DNA of 64,000 nt from Streptomyces sp. NBC_01304 (GCF_035975855.1 NZ_CP109055.1:8370001-8434000), one strand, 5' to 3'. Counted from the first letter of the stretch, positions 24,222-34,621 are shown. Notes: generated by a model from the sequence alone, not told the origin. Numbers and translations: made by a program.

Positions 24222-25840
24222 GCCAGCACGTCCTCCTCGCGGCGTCCGAGACCACCGAGCACCGGCCGCTGATCATCTCGCTGTTCGCGCTCTTCGTGGT
24301 GGCCACCCTGATCATCACGATCTGGGCCGGCCGCCAGACCAAGGACGCCGCCGACTTCTACGCGGGCGGCCGCCAGTTCTCGGCCTTCCAGAACGGCCTC
24401 GCGGTCTCCGGCGACTACATGTCCGCCGCGTCGTTCCTCGGCATCGCGGGCTCCATCGCGCTCTTCGGCTACGACGGCTTCCTGTACTCGATCGGCTTCC
24501 TGGTGGCCTGGCTGGTCGCGCTGCTCCTGGTCGCCGAACCGCTGCGCAACTCCGGGCGCTACACGATGGGCGACGTCCTCGCCTACCGCATGCGCCAGCG
24601 TCCGGTGCGCACCGCCGCGGGCACCTCCACCATCGTGGTGTCCATCTTCTATCTGCTCGCGCAGATGGCGGGCGCGGGCGTCCTCGTCTCGCTGCTCCTC
24701 GGGATCACCAATGACGCCGGGAAGATCGCGGTCGTGGCCGCCGTCGGCGTGCTGATGATCGTGTACGTCTCCATCGGCGGCATGAAGGGCACCACCTGGG
24801 TGCAGATGGTCAAGGCGGTCCTGCTCATCGCGGGCACCATCCTGATCACCTTCCTGGTACTGCTGAAGTTCAACTTCAACATCTCGGACCTGCTCGGCCA
24901 GGCCGCCGAAAAGAGCAGCGCGCCCTCCAAGTTCCTCGAACCGGGCCTCAAGTACGGCGCCGACGCCACCCACAAGCTGGACTTCATCTCGCTCGGCATC
25001 GCCCTGGTCCTGGGCACCGCGGGCCTGCCGCACATCCTGATCCGCTTCTACACCGTGCCGACCGCCAAGGCCGCGCGTAAGTCGGTGAACTGGGCGATCG
25101 GCATCATCGGCGCCTTCTACCTGATGACGATCGCCCTCGGCTTCGGCGCTGCGGCCCTCGTCGGCCCGGAGAAGATCACCGCGTCCAACCCGGCGGGCAA
25201 CACGGCGGCCCCGCTGCTCGCCCTGGAGATCGGCGGACCCGACTCGGCCTGGGGCGCGATCCTGCTCGCCGTGATCTCGGCGGTCGCCTTCGCCACCATC
25301 CTGGCCGTCGTGGCGGGTCTGACGCTGGCCTCGTCCTCGTCCTTCGCACACGACATCTACGCCAATGTCATCCGCAAGGGGCAGGCCACCGAGAAGGAAG
25401 AGGTACGCGCGGCCCGCCTCGCCACCGTCCTCATCGGCGGCGCGGCCATCGTGCTCGGCATCTTCGCCCGCGACCTGAACGTGGCGGGCCTGGTGGCCCT
25501 GGCCTTCGCGGTCGCCGCGTCGGCCAACCTGCCGACGATCCTCTACAGCCTCTTCTGGAAGCGCTTCACCACCCAGGGCGCGCTGTGGTCGATCTACGGC
25601 GGTCTGTTCGCCTCGGTGTTCCTGGTCCTGTTCTCGCCGGTCGTCTCCGGAAACCCGAAGACGTCCATGTTCAAGGGCGTCGACTTCCACTGGTTCCCGC
25701 TGGAGAACCCGGGCCTCATCTCCATCCCGCTGGGCTTCCTGCTCGGCTGGCTCGGCACCGTCCTGTCGAAGGAGAAGCCCGATACCGGGAAGTACGCGGA
25801 GCTTGAGGTCCGTTCGCTCACGGGTACCGGAGCACACTGA
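24218..25840 (+). CDS. actP: Sodium:solute symporter family cation/acetate permease (ActP-like)
   Basis: 540 residues, ATG 24218, coupled to the DUF485 gene. About thirteen membrane helices with the SSS signature: ADFYAGGRQFSAFQNGLAVSG followed by DYMSAASFLGIAG, and GTAGLPHILIRFYTVPTAKAARKS. Order and sequence match ActP/MctC carriers for acetate, propionate or pyruvate driven by a cation gradient. A strong hairpin follows at 25861-25896. The promoter ahead of the pair carries inverted operator-like sites. Confidence 0.9.
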   Translation: MSQHVLLAASETTEHRPLIISLFALFVVATLIITIWAGRQTKDAADFYAGGRQFSAFQNGLAVSGDYMSAASFLGIAGSIALFGYDGFLYSIGFLVAWLVALLLVAEPLRNSGRYTMGDVLAYRMRQRPVRTAAGTSTIVVSIFYLLAQMAGAGVLVSLLLGITNDAGKIAVVAAVGVLMIVYVSIGGMKGTTWVQMVKAVLLIAGTILITFLVLLKFNFNISDLLGQAAEKSSAPSKFLEPGLKYGADATHKLDFISLGIALVLGTAGLPHILIRFYTVPTAKAARKSVNWAIGIIGAFYLMTIALGFGAAALVGPEKITASNPAGNTAAPLLALEIGGPDSAWGAILLAVISAVAFATILAVVAGLTLASSSSFAHDIYANVIRKGQATEKEEVRAARLATVLIGGAAIVLGIFARDLNVAGLVALAFAVAASANLPTILYSLFWKRFTTQGALWSIYGGLFASVFLVLFSPVVSGNPKTSMFKGVDFHWFPLENPGLISIPLGFLLGWLGTVLSKEKPDTGKYAELEVRSLTGTGAH

Positions 25841-25860
25841 GAATCGGCAGAACCGCAGGT

Positions 25861-25896
25861 CGCGGCCGTGTCGTAGGTCCCTACGACACGGCCGCG
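25861..25896 (+). terminator. Terminator hairpin of the DUF485-actP operon
   Basis: A perfect 16-bp inverted repeat, CGCGGCCGTGTCGTAG (25861-25876) and its complement (25881-25896), with a 4-nt loop, 20 bp after the actP stop. No T-run follows, as is common in streptomycetes. Confidence 0.85.
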
Positions 25897-25994
25897 CCGC
25901 TCCTCGTGGGAATCGGGCGCTGTCGTTGTCAGTGGCGTCACGTAGTCTCGAATGTGTATTGATCCGGACGCTCACATACCGGGGAGGGGGCCTC

Positions 25995-26987
25995 GTGCTC
26001 ATCGACACCTATGGCCGAGTCGCCACTGACCTGCGGGTTTCACTGACGGACCGGTGCAATCTGCGGTGCACGTACTGCATGCCCGAAGAGGGCCTGCAGT
26101 GGCTGGCCAAGCCCGATCTGCTCACCGACGACGAGATCGTGCGGCTCGTCCGCATCGCCGTCACCCAACTCGGGATCACCGAGGTCCGCTTCACCGGCGG
26201 CGAACCGCTGTTGAGGCCCGGCCTGGTCGGGATCGTCGAGCGCTGCGCGGCCCTCGAACCCCGCCCCAAGATGTCGCTGACGACCAATGGCATCGGCCTC
26301 AAGCGCACCGCGCAGGCCCTGAAGGCCGCGGGCCTGGACCGGGTCAATGTCTCCCTGGACACGCTGCGGCCGGACGTCTTCAAGACCCTCACCCGCCGTG
26401 ACCGCCACCAGGACGTCCTGGACGGCATGGCCGCGGCCCGTGAGGCCGGCCTCACCCCGGTCAAGGTCAATGCCGTACTGATGCCGGGGTTGAACGCCGA
26501 CGAGGCCCCGGACCTGCTGGCCTGGGCCGTGGAGCACGACTACGAGCTCCGGTTCATCGAGCAGATGCCCCTGGACGCCCAGCACGGCTGGAAGCGCGAC
26601 GGCATGATCACCGCCGGTGACATCCTGCAGTCGCTGCGCACCCGCTTCACGCTCACCGAGGAGGGCCAGGACGAGCGCGGCTCCGCCCCGGCCGAGCGCT
26701 GGGTGGTGGACGGCGGCCCGCACACGGTGGGCGTCATCGCCTCCGTGACCCGCCCGTTCTGCGCCGCCTGCGACCGCACCCGGCTCACCGCCGACGGACA
26801 GGTCCGCACCTGCCTGTTCGCCACCGAGGAGACCGACCTGCGGGCCGCGCTGCGGGCCGAGGACTCCACGGACGAGGAGATCGCCCGGCTCTGGAAGCTG
26901 GCGATGTGGGGCAAGAAGGCCGGCTCGGGCCTCGACGACCCGTCGTTCCTGCAGCCCGCCCGCCCGATGTCGGCGATCGGCGGCTAG
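25995..26987 (+). CDS. moaA: GTP 3',8-cyclase MoaA (molybdenum cofactor biosynthesis)
   Basis: 330 residues from GTG 25995 with a GGGGAGGGGG ribosome site. A radical SAM enzyme that rearranges GTP to 3',8-cyclo-GTP, first step of molybdopterin synthesis. SAM cluster motif CNLRCTYC near residue 22, RFTGGEPLLRPGL for SAM binding, TNGIGLKRTAQALKAAGLDR, and the second cluster ligands CAACDRTRLTADGQVRTC near residue 255. It ends in the conserved Gly-Gly. The TAG stop coincides with the first bases of the hairpin element 26984-27152. No other moa gene is adjacent. Confidence 0.95.
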   Translation: MLIDTYGRVATDLRVSLTDRCNLRCTYCMPEEGLQWLAKPDLLTDDEIVRLVRIAVTQLGITEVRFTGGEPLLRPGLVGIVERCAALEPRPKMSLTTNGIGLKRTAQALKAAGLDRVNVSLDTLRPDVFKTLTRRDRHQDVLDGMAAAREAGLTPVKVNAVLMPGLNADEAPDLLAWAVEHDYELRFIEQMPLDAQHGWKRDGMITAGDILQSLRTRFTLTEEGQDERGSAPAERWVVDGGPHTVGVIASVTRPFCAACDRTRLTADGQVRTCLFATEETDLRAALRAEDSTDEEIARLWKLAMWGKKAGSGLDDPSFLQPARPMSAIGG

Positions 26988-27152
26988 GGCCTGTCCGGCG
27001 GATCTTCGCGGGCCCACGACGCCTGGCACGCACTCTCGCCGCACGCCCGAATCACCCAAGTACGTCCAGTACGAGGGCGATCCGGGCGCACGCCGAGAGC
27101 ACGCACCAGACGCCGCGGGCTCTTCCGCGAAGATCCGCCGGACACGCCCTAG
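26984..27152 (-). repeat. 169-nt long inverted-repeat element between moaA and a minus-strand gene
   Basis: Outer arms 26984-27011 and 27125-27152 pair except for one C-C. Then 27012-27015 pairs with 27117-27120 after a 4-nt bulge, and 27016-27057 faces 27075-27116; the tip is GTAC-N5-GTAC. In the 42-position inner stem, 11 of the 12 mismatches are A-C on the plus strand, which are G-U pairs in minus-strand RNA, so a minus-strand transcript would be almost fully paired. It includes the moaA stop and begins 50 bp after the stop of the minus-strand gene at 27202, so it probably acts as that gene's 3' structure. Confidence 0.8.
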
Positions 27153-27201
27153 TCCGCGGCCGCAGGCCGGCCGTTCGGCCGGCTCGCGGCCGACTGCCCG
27201 G

Positions 27202-27447
27202 CTAGCTCGCGCCCTGCGCCGCATCCCATTCGGCCAAGGGCACGACGTCCTTCAGGAAGCCGCGTACGCCCAGGAACTGCGAGAGATGCTCGCGGTGTTC
27301 CTCGCACGCCAGCCAGGTCTTGCGCCGGTCCGGCGTGTGCAGCTTCGGGTTGTTCCAGGCAAGGACCCACACCGCTTCGGTGCGGCAGCCCTTGGCGGAG
27401 CACTGCGCGGTGGCGGGGGACTCGGGGGACATGCCGGGAAGGTTCAC
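27202..27447 (-). CDS. Small conserved Cys/His-containing protein of unknown function
   Basis: 81 residues from GTG 27447 (ATG 27432 is an alternative; neither has a strong ribosome site). QCSAKGCRTEAVWVLAW and WLACEEHREHL give a CxxxxC plus CxxH arrangement that could bind a metal. Conserved in streptomycetes as far as I remember, without an assigned role. Two hairpins follow its stop: a perfect 8-bp one at 27166-27183 and then the 169-nt element. Confidence 0.75.
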   Translation of the reverse strand: MNLPGMSPESPATAQCSAKGCRTEAVWVLAWNNPKLHTPDRRKTWLACEEHREHLSQFLGVRGFLKDVVPLAEWDAAQGAS

Positions 27448-27524
27448 GGCTCAACCCTAAACGCGCTCACAAACCGACCGGAAAACGCACTCACAAACGG
27501 CCCGGAACCGGCCGGAGAAAAGGC

Positions 27525-27560
27525 GACGCCGAGCAGCCACGGGGGGAGCTGCCCGGCGTC
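27525..27560 (-). terminator. Terminator hairpin after the DUF3099 gene
   Basis: Arms 27525-27537 and 27548-27560 (13 bp) with a 10-nt loop; the only plus-strand mismatch is A-C, a G-U pair in minus-strand RNA. TTTT follows on the minus strand. It lies about 125 bp downstream of the DUF3099 stop. Confidence 0.7.
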
Positions 27561-27682
27561 GGTCCGTCGCTCCGACGGGGGATGCGGAGCGCGTACGAAG
27601 TATGTCACGGGGGACCCGGTGCCCGGCACCGGAACTACATGATTGATCTGAGCTTTTCTTGAGCTTTGCAGACCGGTGCAGG

Positions 27683-28069
27683 TCAGCTCCCGTCCCGCCG
27701 CTGATCAGCACCGTCCACGAAGGGCGCTTCCGCCGAGGATTCCGCCGGAGCCGGCCGCGCCGGCGGCGGGAGCATGGCCCGCCCGGGGGCGGGCACGAAG
27801 GTGGACGGCAGTGAAGGCACGTTCTCCCGGCCCGCGTTGGCGATCACCACGGAGACGTAGGGGAGGAGCACGCCGAGGACGAGCGCGACAATCGCGACGT
27901 GCCGTTCGACGTTCCACAGCGTCGCGGCGAGGATCACCGAGAGGGTGCGTACCGACATCGAAATCACATAGCGGCGCTGTCTGCCCCGGACATCGTCCGT
28001 GAGCCCCTGCCTGGCCCCGGTGATCCGGAAGACCTCCGCTTGGCTGCCTGCGCGCTGCTTCCGCATCAC
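27683..28069 (-). CDS. DUF3099 domain membrane protein
   Basis: 128 residues from ATG 28069. DUF3099 pattern: a soluble start VFRITGARQGLTDDVRGRQ followed by RRYVISMSVRTLSVILA and a second membrane helix HVAIVALVLGVLLPYVSVVIANAGRE; the C-terminal 40 residues are Pro/Ala-rich. A small two-helix actinobacterial membrane protein of unknown role. Choosing an internal ATG at 27958 would cut off the conserved N-terminus. Confidence 0.85.
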   Translation of the reverse strand: MMRKQRAGSQAEVFRITGARQGLTDDVRGRQRRYVISMSVRTLSVILAATLWNVERHVAIVALVLGVLLPYVSVVIANAGRENVPSLPSTFVPAPGRAMLPPPARPAPAESSAEAPFVDGADQRRDGS

Positions 28070-28279
28070 AATCCACCGCCCCGCCTGTGTATCGGGCGCT
28101 CCCCGGCCCGAACGCTTTACACGTTACGCCGGGCCTGCGTCGTCTACGAGACCGGGGCACGTCCCACCTGCGCGTACGGCCTGCGCCGTACCGCGTATGG
28201 CGGTGCCCGACATGCGCCGTATGGCGGATGGACAGAGACTGGCCCTAACTGCTCACCCGAGCCGTACGAGGAGGCAGCC

Positions 28280-28558
28280 ATGGGCTGGTTGTGGGCGATC
28301 ATTGTTGGTTTTGTGCTGGGTCTGCTCGCGAAAGCGATCCTGCCCGGCAAGCAGCACATGCCGCTGTGGCTGACCACCGTGCTCGGCATCATCGGTGGCG
28401 TCGCCGGCAACTCGCTGGCCGCGTCCTTCGGGATCGACGAGACCAAGGGCATCGACTGGGGTCGGCACGCGCTGCAGATCGCCGCGGCGGTGGTGCTCGT
28501 GTTCCTCGGCGACCTGGTCTACAAGATGGTGCGGGGCAACAAACGCGAGATGACCTGA
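28280..28558 (+). CDS. GlsB/YeaQ/YmgE family stress response membrane protein
   Basis: 92 residues, ATG 28280 with GAGGAGGCAGCC in front. Three short membrane helices with the transglycosylase-associated (GlsB) glycine pattern: IIVGFVLGLLAKAILPGKQ, TVLGIIGGVAGNSLA, then AAAVVLVFLGDLVYKMV. Family members are small stress-induced membrane proteins. It faces tyrS and is separated from it by the terminator 28569-28608. Confidence 0.88.
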   Translation: MGWLWAIIVGFVLGLLAKAILPGKQHMPLWLTTVLGIIGGVAGNSLAASFGIDETKGIDWGRHALQIAAAVVLVFLGDLVYKMVRGNKREMT

Positions 28559-28568
28559 CAGCGCGTAC

Positions 28569-28608
28569 GCCGAAGGGGGCCGGTCGATGGTGACCGGCCC
28601 CCTTCGGC
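28569..28608. terminator. Bidirectional terminator between GlsB-like gene and tyrS
   Basis: A perfect 17-bp inverted repeat (28569-28585 and 28592-28608) with a 6-nt loop, between two convergent stops (28558 and 28624). Confidence 0.9.
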
Positions 28609-28623
28609 ATGCGATGCGTGTGA

Positions 28624-29892
28624 TCAGCCCGCGACGACCTCGATCGCCGCCAGGTTCTTCTTGCCGCGCCGCAGCACCAGCCAGCGCCCGTGCAGCAGTT
28701 CCTCGCCGGTGGCGACGGCGTCCTCGGCGGCGACCTTCACGTTGTTCACGTACGCCCCGCCCTCCTTCACCGTGCGCCGCGCGGCCGACTTGCTCGCCAC
28801 CAGGCCGACCTCCGCGAGGAGGTCCACCACGGTTCCGAGCTCGCTCACCTTCGCGTGCGGCAGCTCGGACAGGGCGGCCGCCAGTGTCGCCTCGTCCAGG
28901 TCACCGAGCTCGCCCTGACCGAACAGCGCCTTCGACGCGGCGATGACCGCCGCGCACTGGTCGGCGCCGTGCACCAGGGCGGTCAGCTCCTCGGCGAGCG
29001 CACGCTGGGCCGAGCGGGCCTGAGGACGCTCCTCGGTGAGCTTCTCCAGCTCCTCCAGCTCCTCGCGGGACTTGAAGCTGAGGATGCGCATGTACGTCGA
29101 GATGTCGCGGTCGTCCGTGTTCAGCCAGAACTGGTAGAACGCGTACGGCGTCGTCATCTCCGGGTCGAGCCAGATGGCGCCGCCCTCGGACTTGCCGAAC
29201 TTGGTGCCGTCGGACTTGACCATCAGCGGCGTCGAGTAGCAGTGCACGACGGCTTCCGGGTGCATCCGGTGGATCAGGTCGATGCCCGCCGTCAGGTTGC
29301 CCCACTGGTCGGAGCCGCCCTGCTGGATGACACAGCCGTAGCGCCGGTACAGCTCCAGGAAGTCCATGCCCTGCAGGAGCTGGTAGCTGAACTCCGTGTA
29401 GCTGATGCCCTCCTGGGACTCGAGGCGACGGGCCACCGAGTCCTTGGTGAGCATCTTGTTGACCCGGAAGTGCTTGCCGATGTCGCGCAGGAACTCGATC
29501 GCGGACATGCCCGCGGTCCAGTCCAGGTTGTTCACCATCTGCGCGGCGTTCTCGCCCTCGAAGGACAGGAACGGTTCGATCTGCGCCCGAAGCCGGCCCA
29601 CCCACTCGGCGATGACCGCCGGGTCGTTCAAGGTGCGCTCGGCGGTCGGCCGGGGGTCGCCGATCTGGCCGGTCGCGCCGCCCACGAGGGCGAGCGGCTT
29701 GTGCCCGGCCTGCTGCAGCCGGCGCAGGGTGAGGACCTGCACGAGGTGACCCACGTGCAGGCTCGCCGCGGTCGGGTCGAAGCCGCAGTAATACGTGACG
29801 GGACCGTCTGCGAGCGCCTTGCGCAGTGCGTCTTCATCAGTGGACTGGGCGAAAAGGCCGCGCCACTTCAGCTCGTCGACGATGTCCGTCAC
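28624..29892 (-). CDS. tyrS: Tyrosine--tRNA ligase
   Basis: 422 residues from GTG 29892 with GGAGAT upstream. Class I synthetase of the bacterial TyrRS type: YYCGFDPTAASLHVGHLVQV contains the HIGH-like motif, QQGGSDQWGNLTAGIDLI binds tyrosine, and KFGKSEGGAIWL is the KMSKS-like loop. The C-terminal 65 residues form the S4-like RNA-binding domain (SKSAARRTVKEGGAYVNN). It lies 58 bp behind tldE on the same strand. No T-box leader is seen; TATAAC at about 29955 could be a -10 for a tyrS promoter. Confidence 0.96.
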   Translation of the reverse strand: MTDIVDELKWRGLFAQSTDEDALRKALADGPVTYYCGFDPTAASLHVGHLVQVLTLRRLQQAGHKPLALVGGATGQIGDPRPTAERTLNDPAVIAEWVGRLRAQIEPFLSFEGENAAQMVNNLDWTAGMSAIEFLRDIGKHFRVNKMLTKDSVARRLESQEGISYTEFSYQLLQGMDFLELYRRYGCVIQQGGSDQWGNLTAGIDLIHRMHPEAVVHCYSTPLMVKSDGTKFGKSEGGAIWLDPEMTTPYAFYQFWLNTDDRDISTYMRILSFKSREELEELEKLTEERPQARSAQRALAEELTALVHGADQCAAVIAASKALFGQGELGDLDEATLAAALSELPHAKVSELGTVVDLLAEVGLVASKSAARRTVKEGGAYVNNVKVAAEDAVATGEELLHGRWLVLRRGKKNLAAIEVVAG

Positions 29893-29950
29893 GGTTCTCG
29901 TATCTCCTTGGGTGATCTTGGTGACTGCGTGCGGGCAGCCGACTACGAGG

Positions 29951-31341
29951 TTATACGCCCTGGCTGACCGAACTCATATTGAAATCGGGGATGCGCAGCG
30001 CGGGCATCGCGGCCCGCGTGAAGTAGTCGCCCCACTCACGCGGCAGCGTCTTCTCCGTGCGGCCCGCCTCGGTGGCCCGGCTCAGCAGGTCGACCGGCGA
30101 CTCGTTGAACCGGAAGTTGTTGACCTCGCCGACCACTTGGCCGTTCTCGACCAGGTAGACGCCGTCCCGGGTGAGCCCCGTGAGGAGCAGCGTCGCCGGG
30201 TCGACCTCGCGGATGTACCAGAGGCAGGTGAGCAGCAGCCCGCGCTCGGTGTGCGCGACCATCTCCTCCAGGGACCGCTCGCCGCCGCCCTCCAGGATCA
30301 GGTTGTCCAGGGCGGGCGCGACCGGGAGCCCGGTCAGGTTCGCGCTGTGCCGGGACGTGATCAGGTGGGCCAGCTCACCGTTCCGGATCCAGTCCGTCGG
30401 GGTCAGCGGCAGGCCGTTGTCGAAGACCGAGGAGTCGCCGCCCGAGGAGTGCGCGAGCACGAACGGCGCGGACTCCAGGCCCGGCTCGTTCGGGTCGCTG
30501 CGCAGGGTGAGCGGCAGCTCGGACAGCTTGTCGCCGACCTTGGTGCCACCGCCCGGCTTGCTGAAGACGGTCCGCCCCTCGGCGGCGTCCCGGGCCGAGG
30601 CCGACCGGTACTGGTAGATCAGCAGGTCCGCCACCGCGGTCGGCGGCAGCAGCGTCTCGTACCGCCCGGCCGGCAGGTCGATCCGCCGCTCGGCCCAGCC
30701 CAGCCGCGTCGCCAGCTCCGCGTCCAGGGCCGCCGGGTCCACGTCCTTGAAGTCCCGCGTGGACCGGCCCGCCCAGGCCGAACGCTTGCGGTCCGGCGAC
30801 TTGGCGTTGATCTCGAGCGTGCCGTTGGGCTGGTCATGACGGAGCCGCAGACCCGTCGACGTACCGAGATAACTGGAAGTCATCTCGTGGTTGGCGAAGC
30901 CGTACAGCTCACGCCCACCGTCGCGTGCGCGGGCGAAGGCCTCGCCGAGCGCCGGGGCGAAGTCCGCGAAGACGGCGGACGAGGTCTCGGCGGGCGCGTC
31001 CGTGAAGTCCGGCGCCGCGGCTACCCCCGTGGCCAGCGGCTGCGCGTCCTCGGCGGGCTCGGCACCCCGGGCGGCCGCCTCGGCGGCGCGTACCAGGGAC
31101 TCCAGGTCGTCCGTGGTGACGGCGGAGCGGGACACGACGCCGGAAGCGGTGCCCTCCTTGCCGTCGACCGTCGCGATCACGGTCAGCGTGCGCCCGCGCG
31201 TGACGCCGTTCGTGGTGAGCGCATTGCCCGCCCAGCGCAGATTGGCGGTCGACTCCTCGTCCGCGATGACGACGCACCCGTCGGCCTGCGACAGCTCGAG
31301 GGCACGCTCGACGATCTCGTGCGGCTTGGGTGTACGAGAGC

Positions 31342-31345
<4 letters not shown>
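29951..31345 (-). CDS. tldE: TldE/PmbA-type metallopeptidase partner subunit
   Basis: 464 residues; ATG 31345 overlaps the tldD stop. It belongs to the TldD/PmbA superfamily (N-terminal alpha/beta domain, then SARDAAEGRTVFSKPG and a C-terminal beta domain with NLILEGG and GLLLTCLWYIREVDPATLLLTG split over two segments), but lacks the HExxxH zinc site. It is therefore the non-catalytic half of the TldD/TldE heterodimer, which degrades unfolded peptides and can mature modified peptides such as microcins. Confidence 0.92.
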
Positions 31346-32865
<1,520 letters not shown>

Positions 32866-32889
32866 AGATGTCTCCTGTCGGCTCAGTCG

Positions 32890-32996
32890 GCTTTCCGGAA
32901 AGCGACCTGATCAGGGTCGATCATGTCGCGGGCAGGGGGGCCGGGGCCAGAGCTTTCTGTAGGGACCCGACAGTGACTGCTCGGTCCCACTGTCGG
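32890..32996. promoter_or_regulatory. Two inverted-repeat sites between tldD and fabG
   Basis: Within the 206-bp divergent gap: the perfect palindrome GCTTTCCGGAAAGC (32890-32903), and the 9-bp inverted repeat CCGACAGTG / CACTGTCGG (32967-32975 and 32988-32996). A further CCGACAG half follows downstream at about 33008. The first is placed to affect tldD, the second fabG; the binding proteins are unknown. Confidence 0.5.
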
Positions 32997-33071
32997 TGCC
33001 CGATTCTCCGACAGCGGCCCGGTACCGATAGGTTTTCGAGATACCTGACCGCACATCGAAAGGGTGATCCG

Positions 33072-33788
33072 TTGAGCCGCTCGGTTCTCGTCACCGGAGG
33101 AAACCGGGGCATCGGCCTCGCCATCGCCCGCGCTTTCGCCGAAACCGGCGACAAGGTCGCGATCACGTACCGCTCGGGTGACCCCGCTGAGCTCGAAAAA
33201 GCAGGGCTCCTGGCCGTCAAGTGCGACATCACCGACACCGAGCAGGTGGAGCAGGCCTACAAGGAGATCGAGGACAAGCACGGTCCCGTCGAGGTCCTGG
33301 TCGCCAATGCGGGTGTCACCAAGGACCAGCTCCTGATGCGCATGTCCGAGGACGACTTCACGTCCGTCCTCGACACCAACCTCACCGGCGCCTTCCGTGT
33401 CGTGAAGCGCGCCAACCGCGGCATGCTGCGCGCCAAGAAGGGCCGCGTCGTGCTGATCTCCTCGGTGGTCGGTCTGCTCGGCTCCGCGGGCCAGGCCAAC
33501 TACGCCGCCTCCAAGGCGGGCCTGGTCGGCTTCGCGCGTTCCCTTGCCCGTGAGCTCGGGTCGCGGAACATCACTTTCAACGTAGTCGCGCCCGGTTTTG
33601 TCGACACCGACATGACCAAGGCGCTCACGGACGAGCAGCAGAAGGCCATCGTGTCCCAGGTGCCGCTCGGCCGTTATGCGCAGCCGGAGGAGATCGCCGC
33701 GGCGGTCCAGTTCCTCGCCTCCGACAACGCTTCGTACATCACTGGTGCCGTCATCCCCGTTGACGGCGGATTGGGCATGGGTCACTGA
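33072..33788 (+). CDS. fabG: 3-oxoacyl-[acyl-carrier-protein] reductase FabG
   Basis: 238 residues from TTG 33072, supported by AAAGGGTGATCC upstream and by the conserved start MSRSVLVTGGNRGIG. SDR core: GGNRGIGLAIARAFA (NADPH), NAGVTKDQLL, ISSVVGLLGSAGQANYAASKAG (catalytic Ser, Tyr, Lys) and the C-terminal YITGAVIPVDGGLGMGH. Reduces 3-oxoacyl-ACP in fatty acid elongation. It is followed after 5 bp by fabI, the next reductive enzyme, so the two form an operon closed by the terminator at 34587. Confidence 0.94.
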   Translation: MSRSVLVTGGNRGIGLAIARAFAETGDKVAITYRSGDPAELEKAGLLAVKCDITDTEQVEQAYKEIEDKHGPVEVLVANAGVTKDQLLMRMSEDDFTSVLDTNLTGAFRVVKRANRGMLRAKKGRVVLISSVVGLLGSAGQANYAASKAGLVGFARSLARELGSRNITFNVVAPGFVDTDMTKALTDEQQKAIVSQVPLGRYAQPEEIAAAVQFLASDNASYITGAVIPVDGGLGMGH

Positions 33789-33793
33789 CAACC

Positions 33794-34561
33794 ATGAGCG
33801 GAATTCTCGACGGCAAGCGCATCCTGATCAGCGGTGTGCTCATGGAGTCGTCCATCGCCTTCCACACCGCCAAGCTGGCGCAGGAGCAGGGCGCGGAGAT
33901 CATCCTCACCGCCTTCCCGCGGCCCACGCTCACCGAGCGCATCGCCAAGAAGCTGCCCAAGCCTGCCAAGGTCATCGAGCTGGACGTCTCCAACGACGAG
34001 CACCTCGCCCGCCTCGAAGGCCTGGTCCGTGACGAGCTCGGCGGCCTGGACGGCGTCGTCCACTCCATCGGCTTCGCCCCGCAGGACGCGCTCGGCGGCA
34101 ACTTCCTGAACACGCCGTTCGAGTCCGTCGCCACGGCCATGCACATCTCGGCGTTCTCCCTGAAGTCGCTGACCATGGCCTGCCTGCCGCTGATGAACGA
34201 GGGCGGCTCGGTCGTCGGCCTCACCTTCGACGCGCAGTACGCCTGGCCGCAGTACGACTGGATGGGCCCGGCCAAGGCCGCCCTCGAGGCGACCTCCCGC
34301 TACATGGCCCGTGACCTGGGCAAGCAGAACATCCGCTGCAACCTCATCTCGGCGGGCCCGATCGGCTCGATGGCCGCGAAGTCCATCCCGGGCTTCTCGG
34401 AGCTCGCGTCGGTGTGGGACAACCGCTCCCCGCTGGAGTGGGACCTCGCCGACCCGGAGCCCGCGGGCAAGGGCGTCGTGGCGCTCCTGTCGGACTGGTT
34501 CCCGAAGACCACCGGCGAGATCATCCACGTCGACGGCGGTCTGCACGCCGTGGGTGCCTGA
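33794..34561 (+). CDS. fabI: Enoyl-[acyl-carrier-protein] reductase FabI (InhA-like)
   Basis: 255 residues, ATG 33794. Typical FabI variations on the SDR fold: ISGVLMESSIAFHTAKLA at the NADH site, VHSIGFAPQDALGG, and the active site YDWMGPAKAALEATSRYMA with Tyr and Lys spaced by six residues. ISAGPIGSMAAKSIPGF is the substrate-loop region that binds triclosan- and isoniazid-type inhibitors in relatives. Completes each cycle of fatty acid synthase II by reducing enoyl-ACP. Confidence 0.95.
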   Translation: MSGILDGKRILISGVLMESSIAFHTAKLAQEQGAEIILTAFPRPTLTERIAKKLPKPAKVIELDVSNDEHLARLEGLVRDELGGLDGVVHSIGFAPQDALGGNFLNTPFESVATAMHISAFSLKSLTMACLPLMNEGGSVVGLTFDAQYAWPQYDWMGPAKAALEATSRYMARDLGKQNIRCNLISAGPIGSMAAKSIPGFSELASVWDNRSPLEWDLADPEPAGKGVVALLSDWFPKTTGEIIHVDGGLHAVGA

Positions 34562-34586
34562 GCGCCTGTAGTTCTACGCGGCCGAC

Positions 34587-34621
34587 GCCCCGGTTCCCCG
34601 CATCTCGCGGGGGACCGGGGC
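34587..34621 (+). terminator. Terminator of the fabG-fabI operon
   Basis: 15-bp arms 34587-34601 and 34607-34621 with a 5-nt loop; the single odd pair is T-G, a U-G wobble in the plus-strand RNA. TTTTT follows at about 34628. It starts 25 bp after the fabI stop. Confidence 0.9.

Noticed and set aside
27000..27150. Insertion sequence with terminal inverted repeats
   Set aside because: The arms continue almost to the centre and leave no room for a transposase; an RNA-type hairpin fits better, although a non-autonomous element cannot be excluded.
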